From: Micromonospora tarapacensis
GTDB taxonomy: Bacteria > Actinomycetota > Actinomycetes > Mycobacteriales > Micromonosporaceae
Assembly (NCBI RefSeq): GCF_019697375.1
Contig: NZ_JAHCDI010000004.1
Location: forward strand, 248,001 to 312,000
Reading direction: 5' to 3'
Length of the DNA: 64,000 nt
A program made the translations under genes and the position numbers. Below the pieces are notes generated by a model. The model had not been told where the DNA came from, did no database searches, and saw nothing but the letters and a program-made list of their open reading frames with translations. Of the stretch, positions 8,499-16,900 are shown piece after piece; the first letter of the stretch is position 1, and each line of letters starts with the position of its first letter.

Positions 8499-8546
8499 GA
8501 GCTTGATTTCACACAGACGTAAATATTTCTGTGTGAAATCAAGCTC
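8499..8546. terminator. Perfect 19-bp AT-rich inverted repeat between convergent genes
   Basis: GAGCTTGATTTCACACAGA at 8499-8517 is repeated in perfect inversion at 8528-8546, with a 10-nt loop containing AAATATT. It lies between the convergent genes ending at 8401 and 8589 and is strikingly AT-rich for this genome. A bidirectional terminator is the simplest reading; a binding site or a trace of an inserted element is possible. Confidence 0.6.
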
Positions 8547-8588
8547 CGGTGACCATGGGTCGCCCCAGGGTCACGTGCCGTGCGCCGG

Positions 8589-8801
8589 CTACTGGCCAGG
8601 TCGGCTGCCGGGCATCTCCTGCTTCACACCGGAGACGAAGGCGGCCCACGCCGCCGGGTGGAACGCGAGGACCGGACCGCTCGGATCCTTGCTGTCTCGT
8701 AGCCCGACAACGCCGATCAGGCCGTCGGCGACCTCCACGCAATCGCCGCCGTTGTTGCTCCGGGTGGACTTACGCCAGGTAGCGCCGGTCAGGTCAGACA
8801 C
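8589..8801 (-). CDS. DUF397 domain protein
   Basis: 70 residues with the typical DUF397 signature: TWRKSTRSNNGGDCVEVAD near the N-terminus, then GVVGLRDSKDPSGPVLAF and a final AWAAFVSGVK. Proteins of this family are almost always encoded next to an XRE/DUF5753 regulator, as here, and several such pairs (the BldB/WhiJ group of Streptomyces) influence development; the small protein is thought to modulate its partner. ATG 8801 overlaps the 3' end of the regulator gene by 8 nt, so they form an operon. Confidence 0.88.
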   Translation of the reverse strand: MSDLTGATWRKSTRSNNGGDCVEVADGLIGVVGLRDSKDPSGPVLAFHPAAWAAFVSGVKQEMPGSRPGQ

Positions 8802-9723
8802 TGGAGTACTCCTCTGCGACTTGCTGGATCAGGCTCTTGGATTCGGGCTCGTTCAGAGCGCGGCTCGACATGTCGGCCCATGTGGTGTTGTAGGCGGCCG
8901 TTTCGTGGGGCTTGTCGAGATAAATCGCGCCGGTCGCTGACTCCAGGTACGCCACGGGTGGCTCTACCTCCTTGCCGCTGCTGTCTTCAGGAAACTCCAG
9001 GATGGAGAAGGCTCCGGACATCGCCCCTGCGTGTAAGCCGGCCGAAAAAGCTAGCACCTGCACCGTCACGTTCGGTAGTTCTGCGGCCTTCAAAATCTGG
9101 TCCAGCTGTTCACGCATGATCGTGGCGTTGCCGACTGGGCGGCGCAACACTGCTTCGTTGAGGATCACGCTCAGTTGCGGCGCGGCGAATCGGGTCAGCA
9201 GGGCTTGTCGCTCGATCCGGAGTTGGATGGCCTGCTCTTGCTCCTCGCTGTCCTCGACGTCGATGGCGCCGCCCGGAACCTGAAAGACCTGCGTGGCGTA
9301 GGCGCGTGTCTGGAGCAAGCCTGGGACCAACTCGGGTTGGTACTTGCGGACCTTTGTGGCCGCGGCTTCGAGTCCGATGTAGAGCTGGAACCAGCGGGGT
9401 AGGCCGGAGCCGATGTAGTCGTGCCACCAGTTCTTGTTCTCGCGGGTCGCGGCGGTCATCGCCAGCAGCAACTCGGCATCCTCAGCGGACGCGCCGTAGA
9501 GGTTCAGCATCTCCTTGACGTCGGCGGCCCGGAAGCGGACGTTCTCCGCGCCGCTTTCGATCCGGTGCAGGGTCGCTCGCGCTCGATCCAGATCCTCGGC
9601 GGCCTGTTCCATGGTGAGGCCGGCCGCTCTGCGGAGGGCTTCGAGCTTCCGGCCGATCTGGCGTCGCAGCATCGTCGTTCCGGTTACCGCCTGTGACACT
9701 CGCACCTCCGCTGTCGTGGCCAT
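8794..9723 (-). CDS. XRE-family regulator with DUF5753 domain
   Basis: 309 residues. HTH at about residues 22-80 (IGRKLEALRRAAGLTMEQAA, RARATLHRIESGAENV), followed by a DUF5753 sensor-like domain from about residue 105 (YIGLEAAATKVRKYQPELVPGL, LLQTRAYATQVF, RIERQALLTRF, LNEAVLRRPVG). This is the WhiJ-type architecture abundant in actinomycetes; such regulators usually act as repressors together with a neighbouring DUF397 protein. AGAGG precedes ATG 9723 and a good promoter lies at 9744-9772. Inside the BREX accessory region it may control local genes or simply be cargo. Confidence 0.88.
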   Translation of the reverse strand: MATTAEVRVSQAVTGTTMLRRQIGRKLEALRRAAGLTMEQAAEDLDRARATLHRIESGAENVRFRAADVKEMLNLYGASAEDAELLLAMTAATRENKNWWHDYIGSGLPRWFQLYIGLEAAATKVRKYQPELVPGLLQTRAYATQVFQVPGGAIDVEDSEEQEQAIQLRIERQALLTRFAAPQLSVILNEAVLRRPVGNATIMREQLDQILKAAELPNVTVQVLAFSAGLHAGAMSGAFSILEFPEDSSGKEVEPPVAYLESATGAIYLDKPHETAAYNTTWADMSSRALNEPESKSLIQQVAEEYSSV

Positions 9724-9743
9724 TGTCGACGTGCCTCTGTGTG

Positions 9744-9772
9744 ATTAAACAGCCACGATGTATCAAAAACAA
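9744..9772 (-). promoter_or_regulatory. Sigma-70-type promoter of the XRE/DUF397 operon
   Basis: On the minus strand, -35 TTGTTT (9772-9767), a 17-bp spacer and -10 TTTAAT (9749-9744), in a locally AT-rich segment. The predicted start lies about 14 nt upstream of ATG 9723, leaving a very short leader. Confidence 0.5.
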
Positions 9773-9951
9773 TAGACATTTCACTGCGCGTGTCCGGGGA
9801 AAGTCATAGCTGATCAGTCGTCGTTTGTTAGACGTTGCATTTCTATCGAGCCGGTGCTTCACTCTCTCCACGGCCACTGTGGAACCGCTGCTCAGCGGCC
9901 ATGTCTGCCCTGTTGCCGTACTGCCGATGAGGGCTGCGGTGGCAGGTGCCG

Positions 9952-9990
9952 GGCGGGTCCGTCGGTGCGCGGCGGGCCGACGGACCCGCC
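9952..9990 (+). terminator. 14-bp perfect hairpin in the leader of the DivIVA-like gene
   Basis: GGCGGGTCCGTCGG at 9952-9965 pairs perfectly with 9977-9990 across an 11-nt loop. It ends 36 nt before ATG 10027. It could be an attenuator in the leader or a terminator protecting the downstream cluster; no antiterminator alternative is evident. Confidence 0.45.
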
Positions 9991-10026
9991 GTCCACATCG
10001 CCAAAGCGAACGAGAGCGAGGCCTGC

Positions 10027-10434
10027 ATGCGCATCCCATTCCGGCGGCGCGCCGGCCGGCACGGCAACCAGCGTGACGAGCGGCACCCCACCGGCACCTG
10101 CTGTCGCTCGACCAGCTATCGCCCGTTGCGGCCGTGGCAGGTGCGCGAGCGGCGGTTCCGGCTGGGCCGGCGCGGCTACCACCCGGCTGAGGTCGCCGAG
10201 TTCCTCGACCGGGTGGCCGGCGACCTGGAGGCCGCGTACCGACAGCTGGCCGAGTCCCACCAAGAGGCGGCTCGGGTCCGAAACGCGCTGCGCCGCTGGC
10301 AGGCCCAACCTCTTGCCGATCATGGTGTTGTGGTGCCAGAAAAGTCAGTAAATGCTCGACTTTGTGAGGTGCCACAAGTCCATGATCGACGCGTAGTGGG
10401 CCGGGGGCCGGTGGGGCAGGGGCGGCAGCGGTGA
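10027..10434 (+). CDS. Small DivIVA-like domain protein
   Basis: 135 residues from ATG 10027. After a basic leader, residues 32-92 carry a DivIVA-like signature (RERRFRLGRRGYHPAEVAEF, then LDRVAGDLEAAYRQLAESHQ and a coiled coil). DivIVA domains bind curved membrane and organise polar growth; short solitary versions in actinomycetes are uncharacterised. The last 38 or so residues are encoded by and beyond the dispersed palindrome at 10318-10387, so the natural C-terminus may have been altered by repeat insertion. The stop overlaps GTG 10431 of the next gene. Probably first gene of a three-gene cluster. Confidence 0.6.
   Translation: MRIPFRRRAGRHGNQRDERHPTGTCCRSTSYRPLRPWQVRERRFRLGRRGYHPAEVAEFLDRVAGDLEAAYRQLAESHQEAARVRNALRRWQAQPLADHGVVVPEKSVNARLCEVPQVHDRRVVGRGPVGQGRQR
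10318..10387. repeat. Dispersed palindrome, copy A
   Basis: Arms 10318-10337 (GATCATGGTGTTGTGGTGCC) and 10368-10387 (inverted: GATCATGGACTTGTGGCACC), 16 of 20 positions pairing, loop 30 nt. It lies inside the 3' part of the DivIVA-like gene. Same family as the copies at 12728, 13811 and 25145. Confidence 0.8.
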
Positions 10435-10691
10435 GCGGGCGGTGGGTCGTGCATCTGCCGGGGGCCGCGTCGGACCTGCTTGGGGCGCAGCGGCTGGCGC
10501 GGGTGGTGGCCCGGTGGGCGTCGGTGCTGCCGCAGGCCGACCCGGGGGACACCACCGTGTCGGCCGAGGACCAGCAGGGCGTACGCCATCGGGTTTTCTG
10601 TGACCTGCGGCTGTCGACCGGCGGGCGGTGCCTGCTGCGGGCCGATCACGACGGCGCGTGCGCCCGCCGGCTGGGTGGTGGTCGCCGATGA
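10431..10691 (+). CDS. Small hypothetical protein between the DivIVA-like and zinc-finger genes
   Basis: 86 residues from GTG 10431, overlapping the previous stop (GTGA) and the next start (ATGA at 10688). Sequence features: WVVHLPGAASDLLGAQRLAR, VARWASVLPQADPGDTTVS, and a C-terminal FCDLRLSTGGRCLLRADHDG in which Cys, His and Asp could form a small metal site. No family recognised. The double overlap indicates coupled translation with both neighbours. Confidence 0.5.
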   Translation: MSGRWVVHLPGAASDLLGAQRLARVVARWASVLPQADPGDTTVSAEDQQGVRHRVFCDLRLSTGGRCLLRADHDGACARRLGGGRR

Positions 10692-12696
10692 GCGTGGTCG
10701 ACTGTGCCGAGTGCTCGGGGCTGGGCTTCGTGGCGCGGCGGTGCTCCTGCACGGACGGCGGTGACCGGCTCGTGGTGGAGGGAGGCGAGTACCGCGACGA
10801 GGCGTACGCCGGGTGCCGGCTCTGTGGTGGGGACGGCAGCGTGGTCGACGGCTGTCACCGGTGCGGGCGAGGTGGGCGGCGGCGGGCACAGCTCGTGGTG
10901 ACCGTGGTCAACCTGGACACCGGGGCGGCGGCGTCGCGGCGGGTGGTGCCCGGCGGGGTGGTGCCGCCGGTCGACGCGGAACGGGTGTGGCGGGCGCAGC
11001 CCGTGCTCGCCGAGCTGAGTGAGGCGGTGGGGGTGCGGGGACTGCGCACACGGTGGGGCCGGCGGGATCCGGACGACACGCTGGGCTGGTTTCCGAAGTC
11101 GTGGCGGCCCGACCTGCCGGAGCGGCAGCGGTGGGCGATGGAGGCGGCGGCCCTGGTCAGGCAGGACTTCGACCCGTGGCGGGTCTACGTGGGACGTGGC
11201 ACCGAGCTGCCGCCACCGCCCGAACCGGGGCGCGAGCTGGCCCGGTTCTGTGGGCTGGCCGACCTGCTGCACCTCGATCTGGTGGTGGAGGTCCGCCGCC
11301 TGCGCGGCTGGCAGATCCGCTACGAGCTGCCCGGCTCGGCGGTGCCGGGCGACGAGCGGGTGGGCGGCTCCGCCGACCTGATGACGGCGGTCGCCGGCAC
11401 CACGGTGGCCAGCGCCATGCTGCTGCTCGACGAGCGGGGGCGGCACGCACCCGCGTACACGGTGCGGGCGGTGCCGGCTGCCGGCGTACCCCCGGCGGTG
11501 GACCTTGACCGGCTCTCCCGGAAGGTTCTCGCGGACCTGGCCGGGGACGCGCCCGGGGCGCAGGCGATCTGGCGTGACGGCCGCTGGTGGCACACCCCGC
11601 TCTGCCCGGCCGGCCGCGTCGAGGAGCTGCACGAGCGGGACACCGGCCAGATCGCCCGGTACGTGCGGGAGACGGTGCGTCGCGTTACCGAACCACCCGA
11701 CCCGGCGTGGTGGGGCGAGCCGATCGGGCACCGGCCCTGCCCGGACTGCCGGCCCGGCACCCGGCTGTGCCGCTGTGACTGTCGGCGCGGCGCTCGGGAG
11801 GCCGACCCGCACTGCCCGGACTGCTCCGGTGCCGGCTTCGCCCCGTCGGCCATGCGGTGCGCGACCTGCAAGGGCAGCCACCGGCTTCCGGCGGCGCTCG
11901 CGGTGACGGTGACCGACCTGCGCCAGGTGAGCCACGAAACCTGGCGGCCCGTCGCGGGGAGCCCGCGCCGGTCGTCGGGCACCAGCCCAACGGCACGCCG
12001 GTGCACCAGTTGGGCGTGCACTGGCGGCTGGCCCGGCGGGCCAGCTCCTTCGGGGTACGCCCGGCCGACCTGACCCTTCTCGACGAGGAGCGGCCGGTCG
12101 ACCAGGACCTGCTCGACGGCACGGTGACCGTCTTCGACCCCGCCGTCGAGCCGGCCCGCCGGCACGTCGAGCGGATCGGCGGCGGGCTGCCCGGGGCGCG
12201 GCTGTTCGTGCTGGCCGCCGCGCCGGACGCGCCGCCGCTGACCGACCTGCTGCGGCTCGCCCACGCGCTCGACCTGACCGCCGTGCTGACCTACTGCGAC
12301 CACCGGCTCGACGCGGGCGACCCGACGAAGATCCAGGGTGAGCGGTGGGACCTGCGGCTGCTGGCGCCCGACGCCGAGGTGGCGGTGGAGTTCCCCTTCT
12401 GCGCCAGCGTCGAGCTGGCCGTGGCCCGTTGCGTCGAGTACCTCGACAGTCACCTGCTCGCCGCCGTGCCCCGCGACCCGGAGCGGCCGATACCCGCACC
12501 GCAGGCGGCACCGTCGCCGCCGATGGTGGACCCGACCGTCCTGCTGCGCCGCGTCGGTCGGCACTACGCCGGCCAGCCGGTGGTGGCCTCGTTCGACCGG
12601 ACGGGCTGCGGGCTCTGGCTGGCCGAGGGCAGCCTCGTCCAGCCGCTCGCCCGGGCCGCCACCCTCGACGACGCCGTGTCCGCCCTGCGCCTGTAA
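10688..12696 (+). CDS. Cys-rich DnaJ-type zinc-finger protein, apparent frameshift
   Basis: Two reading frames together encode one protein of about 669 residues. The first (10688 to about 11956) starts MSVVDCAECSGLGFVARRCS and has CxxCxGxG-like knuckles (CAECSGLG, CRLCGGDG, CHRCGRGG), a central domain of unknown type, then a second set (CPDCRPG, CRCDCRRG, CPDCSGAG, CATCKGS) like the DnaJ zinc-binding region but without a J domain. The second frame continues from about 11960 (EPAPVVGHQPNGTPVHQLGV, WLAEGSLVQPLARA) to 12696. The switch falls at GGGG 11956-11959; one more G joins the frames. Likely an undercalled base, otherwise a pseudogene. The cluster may act in protein binding or RNA/DNA binding; unknown. 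Confidence 0.6.
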
Positions 12697-12727
12697 CCCG
12701 GCCGCCGCGCGCCCGCCGAGCGGCGTC

Positions 12728-12795
12728 GATCATGGAGTTGTGGCATGGGATAAGTCGCTTGTGCGGCTTTCGTGAACGGCCACGGCTCCATGATC
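12728..12795. repeat. Dispersed palindrome, copy B
   Basis: Left arm 12728-12745 (GATCATGGAGTTGTGGCA), right arm 12778-12795 (inverted: GATCATGGAGCCGTGGCC), loop 32 nt. It starts 31 nt after the stop of the zinc-finger gene, where a terminator would be expected. The 10 nt before the left arm are nearly the same as those before copy C (CGAGCGGCGT type). Confidence 0.82.
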
Positions 12796-12796
12796 G

Positions 12797-12842
12797 GCCG
12801 GGGTGGGGTGGGGGTGGGGTGGGGTGGGGGTGGGTAGCAGGT
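12797..12842. repeat. G-rich low-complexity tract next to copy B
   Basis: Irregular GGGGT/GGGGGT repeats directly to the right of the palindrome. Several runs of four or five G at short spacing could form a G-quadruplex on the plus strand. Confidence 0.7.
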
Positions 12843-12939
12843 AGGAGCTTGATCGGGGGTTTTGCACAGGGGGATTGGTTGTCCACAGGGGAGGGCTTGC
12901 GGGTGGGGGTGGGGGTGGAGGGCGGCAGCATCGGGGAGC

Positions 12940-13812
12940 GTGGCCGAAAAACTGTTTCGCTACCCCGAACTTCTGCGTGCCGGCAGTTCGCGCGGTGCCG
13001 TTCGTCATGCGGTCGAGGTCGGTCGGCTCCGGCGGGTGGGCCGTGGGATCTATGCAGCCGCGGCGCCTGATTTCGGCGAGGATCTGCGGGCGACGCTCCT
13101 GCGGCTGCCGCCCGAGGCGGTGTTCGGGTTTCACACCGGAGCCCGGCTGCACGGGTTCGGTGACGTGCCGCAGGCTTCGCTGCACGTCATCGTTCCGGCC
13201 AGCTCGGTCGTACCGAAGATCAGTGGCTTGATCGCCCATGAGTCGGTGCTGCCGGTGCGCGACCAGGTGCTGCTCGCCGATGTGCCGGTTGCCTCGGCCG
13301 CGCGGTGCGCCGTCGACCTGGCCCGCACCCTGCCCCGGATGGATGCCCTTCCGCTGCTCGACCTGGCCCTGCGATGCGGTGCGTGTCAGCCGGCCGACCT
13401 GCGCCGCGAGACGGCGCGACACGCCGGGCTACGTGGGGTGTGCCAGGCCCGCCAGTTGGTGCGACTGGCGGATGCCCGGTCGGAGTGCCGCCAGGAAAGC
13501 CAACTGCGTCTGGTCCTCGTCGACGGTGGTCTGCCCCCGCCCGAGCCACAGATCTGGGTTCACGACGAGTGGGGAAATGCGGTCGTCCGGCTCGACCTGG
13601 GCTACCAGGAGAGCAAGGTCGGCATCGAGTACGACGGCAGGTCCCACCTGACCAGGGAGCGCCTCCGCACGGACCGAGCAAGGATGAACTGGCTCTCCGC
13701 CCAAGGCTGGACCATGCGCCACTTCACCGCCCGCGACCTATACCACCGCCCCCGGTACGTGGTCGACCAAACCCGCCAAGCCCTCTCCTCCCGCCGCCCC
13801 GAGCGGCGTTGA
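12940..13812 (+). CDS. AbiEi-like antitoxin/regulator fused to a DUF559 (Vsr-like) domain
   Basis: 290 residues from GTG 12940 (start VAEKLFRYPELLRAG). Residues 5-50 (LRAGSSRGAVRHAVEVGRL, RRVGRGIYA) form the winged helix of AbiEi type IV antitoxins; the middle (FGFHTGARLHGFGDVP) is the usual AbiEi-family body. The C-terminal 100 residues (VRLDLGYQESKVGIEYDGRS, TMRHFTARDLY) match DUF559/Vsr-like endonuclease-fold domains with an E-x-D-G type motif. No AbiEii nucleotidyltransferase toxin is adjacent, as is common for this actinobacterial architecture. The start is uncertain: GGGGAG is only 1 nt away. The stop codon lies at the left end of palindrome copy C. Confidence 0.7.
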   Translation: MAEKLFRYPELLRAGSSRGAVRHAVEVGRLRRVGRGIYAAAAPDFGEDLRATLLRLPPEAVFGFHTGARLHGFGDVPQASLHVIVPASSVVPKISGLIAHESVLPVRDQVLLADVPVASAARCAVDLARTLPRMDALPLLDLALRCGACQPADLRRETARHAGLRGVCQARQLVRLADARSECRQESQLRLVLVDGGLPPPEPQIWVHDEWGNAVVRLDLGYQESKVGIEYDGRSHLTRERLRTDRARMNWLSAQGWTMRHFTARDLYHRPRYVVDQTRQALSSRRPERR

Positions 13813-13878
13813 TCATGGAGTTATGGCGCCCAGTTTGTCGGCTACACGCCTTTTGTCAAGCGCCACAACTCCATGATC
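13811..13878. repeat. Dispersed palindrome, copy C
   Basis: Left arm 13811-13828 (GATCATGGAGTTATGGCG), right arm 13861-13878 (inverted: GATCATGGAGTTGTGGCG), 17 of 18 pairing, loop 32 nt. It overlaps the stop codon of the AbiEi-like gene and precedes pglY by 76 nt. A G-rich tract (13883-13951) follows. Confidence 0.85.
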
Positions 13879-13954
13879 GACGGCAGGGGGTGGGGGACGG
13901 CCTAGGATCGGCGGGGTGGTGGGGGCGGCGGGGTGAGGAGGGTGAGGAGGGGTG

Positions 13955-16900
13955 ATGGGTCTGCTGCGGGACGTGATCGAGATTCCGACCTCGGTTGGGG
14001 ACGGCGATTTTGTCGTCCGGGCGGCGGAGGGTGCCGACCTGCGGCGGTACGTGGTCACCGAGCAACTGCGGGAGAACTTCGCCGAGGCGCTGCGGCGGAT
14101 CGGGCACGCCGTCACCACCGGGCGTTCCCAGGCGATGTTCCTGCACGGCTCGTTCGGCTCCGGCAAGTCGCACTTCATGGCGGTGCTGCGGGAGATCCTC
14201 CAGCACAACCCGGACGCGCGGCAGATCCGGGGGCTGGCCGAGCCGGTGCTCGCCGCCGACCCGTGGCTACGCGACCGCAAGCTGCTCACCCTCACCTTCC
14301 ACATGCTCGACGCGCGCTCCGTCGAGCAGGCCGTCCTGGAGGGTTACCTCAACCAGATCACCGCCCTGCATCCCGAGGCGCCGGTGCCCGCCGTACACCG
14401 GTCGGACGCGCTGCTGGACGACGCGGCCCGGCTGCGCGGGCGGATGGGCGACGAGGCGTTCTTCGCCGCGCTGCACGACGGCGGCAGCGCGCCGGTGGCC
14501 AGCGGCGCCGGGCTGGCCGCACACGTCACCAGGGCGGCCGGCTGGACGGCGGAGCGTTACGCCGCCGCTGCCGCCGAAGCCCCCGGCACCGAGCAGCGGG
14601 ACCTGCTGGTCAGCGCCCTGACCAGCACGTTCTTCACCGGGGCGGTACGCAGCGGGGAATACCTCGACCTGGACACCGGCCTCGCGGTGATCACCCGGCA
14701 TGCCAAGGCCCTCGGCTATGACGCCCTGGTGCTCTTTCTCGACGAGCTGATCCTCTGGCTCTCCACCAAGCTCAGCGACCACGTCTTCGTCAACACCGAG
14801 GGCGCCAAGCTCAACAAGCTCGTGGAGTCCGCCGACGCCACCCGGCCGCTGCCGCTGATCTCCCTCGTCGCCCGGCAGCGCAACCTGGAGGACTTCCTCG
14901 GCCCGCAGGTCGGCGGCACCGAGCGGGAGGCCCTCGCCCACGTCATGCGCAGCGTGCAGGGCCGCTTCGGCGAGATCGCCCTCGCCGACACCAACCTGCC
15001 CGAGATCACCGAGAAGCGGCTGCTCAAGCCGCTCACCGACGAGGGGAGGGCGGTGCTCGACAACGCCTTCGCCGCGGTCAGGGGCAACCGGGAGGTGTGG
15101 GACACCCTGCTGCTCGGCGCACAGTACGGCGACGCCGGCATCGGCTCCGACGCCGCCGCCTTCCGCAAGCTGTACCCGTTCTCGCCGGCCCTGGTCGCCA
15201 CGCTGGTGGCGCTGTCACAGGCGTTGCAGCGGGAGCGGACCGCGCTCAAGGTGATGACCGAGCTGCTGGTGGCCCGCCGGGACACCCTGAAGGTCAACGA
15301 CCTGATCGGCGTGGCCGCCCTCTTCGACCCGCTGGTGCTGCACGGCGAGTTGCCCGACCGGCTCAAGCTCAAGCAGCTGTTCCAGTCCGCCCGGGTGCTG
15401 TACACGCAGAAGCTGCGCCCGATCCTGCTCAACCTCAACAACATCACCGAGGAGCAGGCGGCCGGGCACCAGCAGTTCCAGCTCGACGACAAGCTGATCA
15501 AGACGGTGCTGCTCGGCGCGCTGGTGCCCGAGGTGCCGGCCCTGCACAACCTCACCGCCGCCAAGCTGCACGCGCTCAACTTCGGCTCGATCACCTCGCC
15601 GATCCCCGGCTACGAGCGGCAGATCGTGCTCAACCGGCTCAACCGGGTGGCCGACAGCGCCGGGGAACTGCACCTCACCAAGGCGCCCGACCCGGTCGTC
15701 TCGCTCAAGCTGCACGCCGTCGACTACGACAGGTTGCTCGACCTGGTGCCCGACGAGGAAACCACCACCACCGGGGTACGGCAGCAGCTCATCCGCGAGA
15801 TGGTCACCGCCGAGATGGGCATCACCGGCGCCGACGGCCAGCTCGGTGAGCTGCTGCACCCGCGTGACTGGCGCGGCCGGCGGCACACCGTCCAGGTCAA
15901 GTTCGGCAACGTACGCGACCCCGACACCATGCCGGTCTCGGCGCTGCTCGCCACCGGGGAAGCCTGGCGGGTGGTCGTCGACTATCCGTTCGACCTCCAG
16001 GGCTACGAGCGCACCGCCGACCGGGCCCGGATCGAGAGCCTGGAACGCGGTTCCCGAACGGTCTTCTGGCTGCCGTTCTTCCTGACCGACGAGATGATGG
16101 CGAAGGTCGGGCAGCTCGCGAAGATCAATTATTTGCTCGGCAACGGCACCGGCGACCGCCTCAACTCGCTTGCCGCCGACTGGTCCCTCGCCGACCGGCA
16201 GCAGGGCCGCGTCTACCTCCAGCAACGGCAGTCGCAGCTACGCAGCACCCTGCTCGGCGCGCTGATGCAGGCGTACGGGTCGGCCACCTCGCGCGGCTCG
16301 GACGTGCGGGACGACAGCGTCGGGGTGTTCCACACCCTCGCCGAGGGCCTGCACCTCGGCGACCCGCGCGGCGGCACCCTCGCGGAGGCGTTCCACCACC
16401 TCACCGGTGAACTCCTCGGCTGGTCCTACCCGGGCCGCCCGGCCATGCCCGACGAGGAGAAGCCGGTCAGCCGTGCAGAGCTGGCCAAGATCCTGGAGTA
16501 CGCCACCCGCGCCGCCGCCGACCCGGCCCGGGGCGTCAGCGTGGCCAACCCGGCCGACCAGCGCACCCTGCGTCGCGTCTGCAACAACCTCGGCCTCGGC
16601 GAGCTGGTCGACGGCCGGTACGTGCTCACCACCTCCACCTGCCGGTGGAGCCGCCATCTGCTCCAGGCCGCCGCCGACCAGGGCTACACCGACCACTTCC
16701 CGGTGGACCTGCTGCGCCGGCTCGTCGACGTGCCGGCACCGTTCGGTTTCGACCGGGAACTCCAGAACCTGATCATCCTCGTGTTCGGGCTGGAGCAGCA
16801 ACTCGCCTGGTATCAGCACAGCGGCAAGATCGACGTGGGCAGCGTGCTCGCCGTGCGGGACGACCTGGAGTTACGGCATCCGCCGATGCCCGACGAACAG

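Larger units (their letters stand above)
9724..10026. other. Intergenic region between divergent genes
   Basis: 303 nt without a supportable gene. The left part (9740-9830) is AT-rich and holds the XRE promoter; the right part is GC-rich and holds the hairpin at 9952-9990. A plus-strand promoter for the gene at 10027 is expected but I cannot fix one. Confidence 0.5.

Noticed and set aside
11956..11959. Programmed -1 frameshifting in the zinc-finger gene
   Set aside because: No slippery heptamer or downstream structure is evident, and the same one-base deficit in G/C runs recurs in unrelated genes, which favours base-calling error.
10646..12931. Minus-strand open frame of 761 codons
   Set aside because: Arg/Pro-rich translation with no motif; the plus strand carries the Cys-rich zinc-finger gene.
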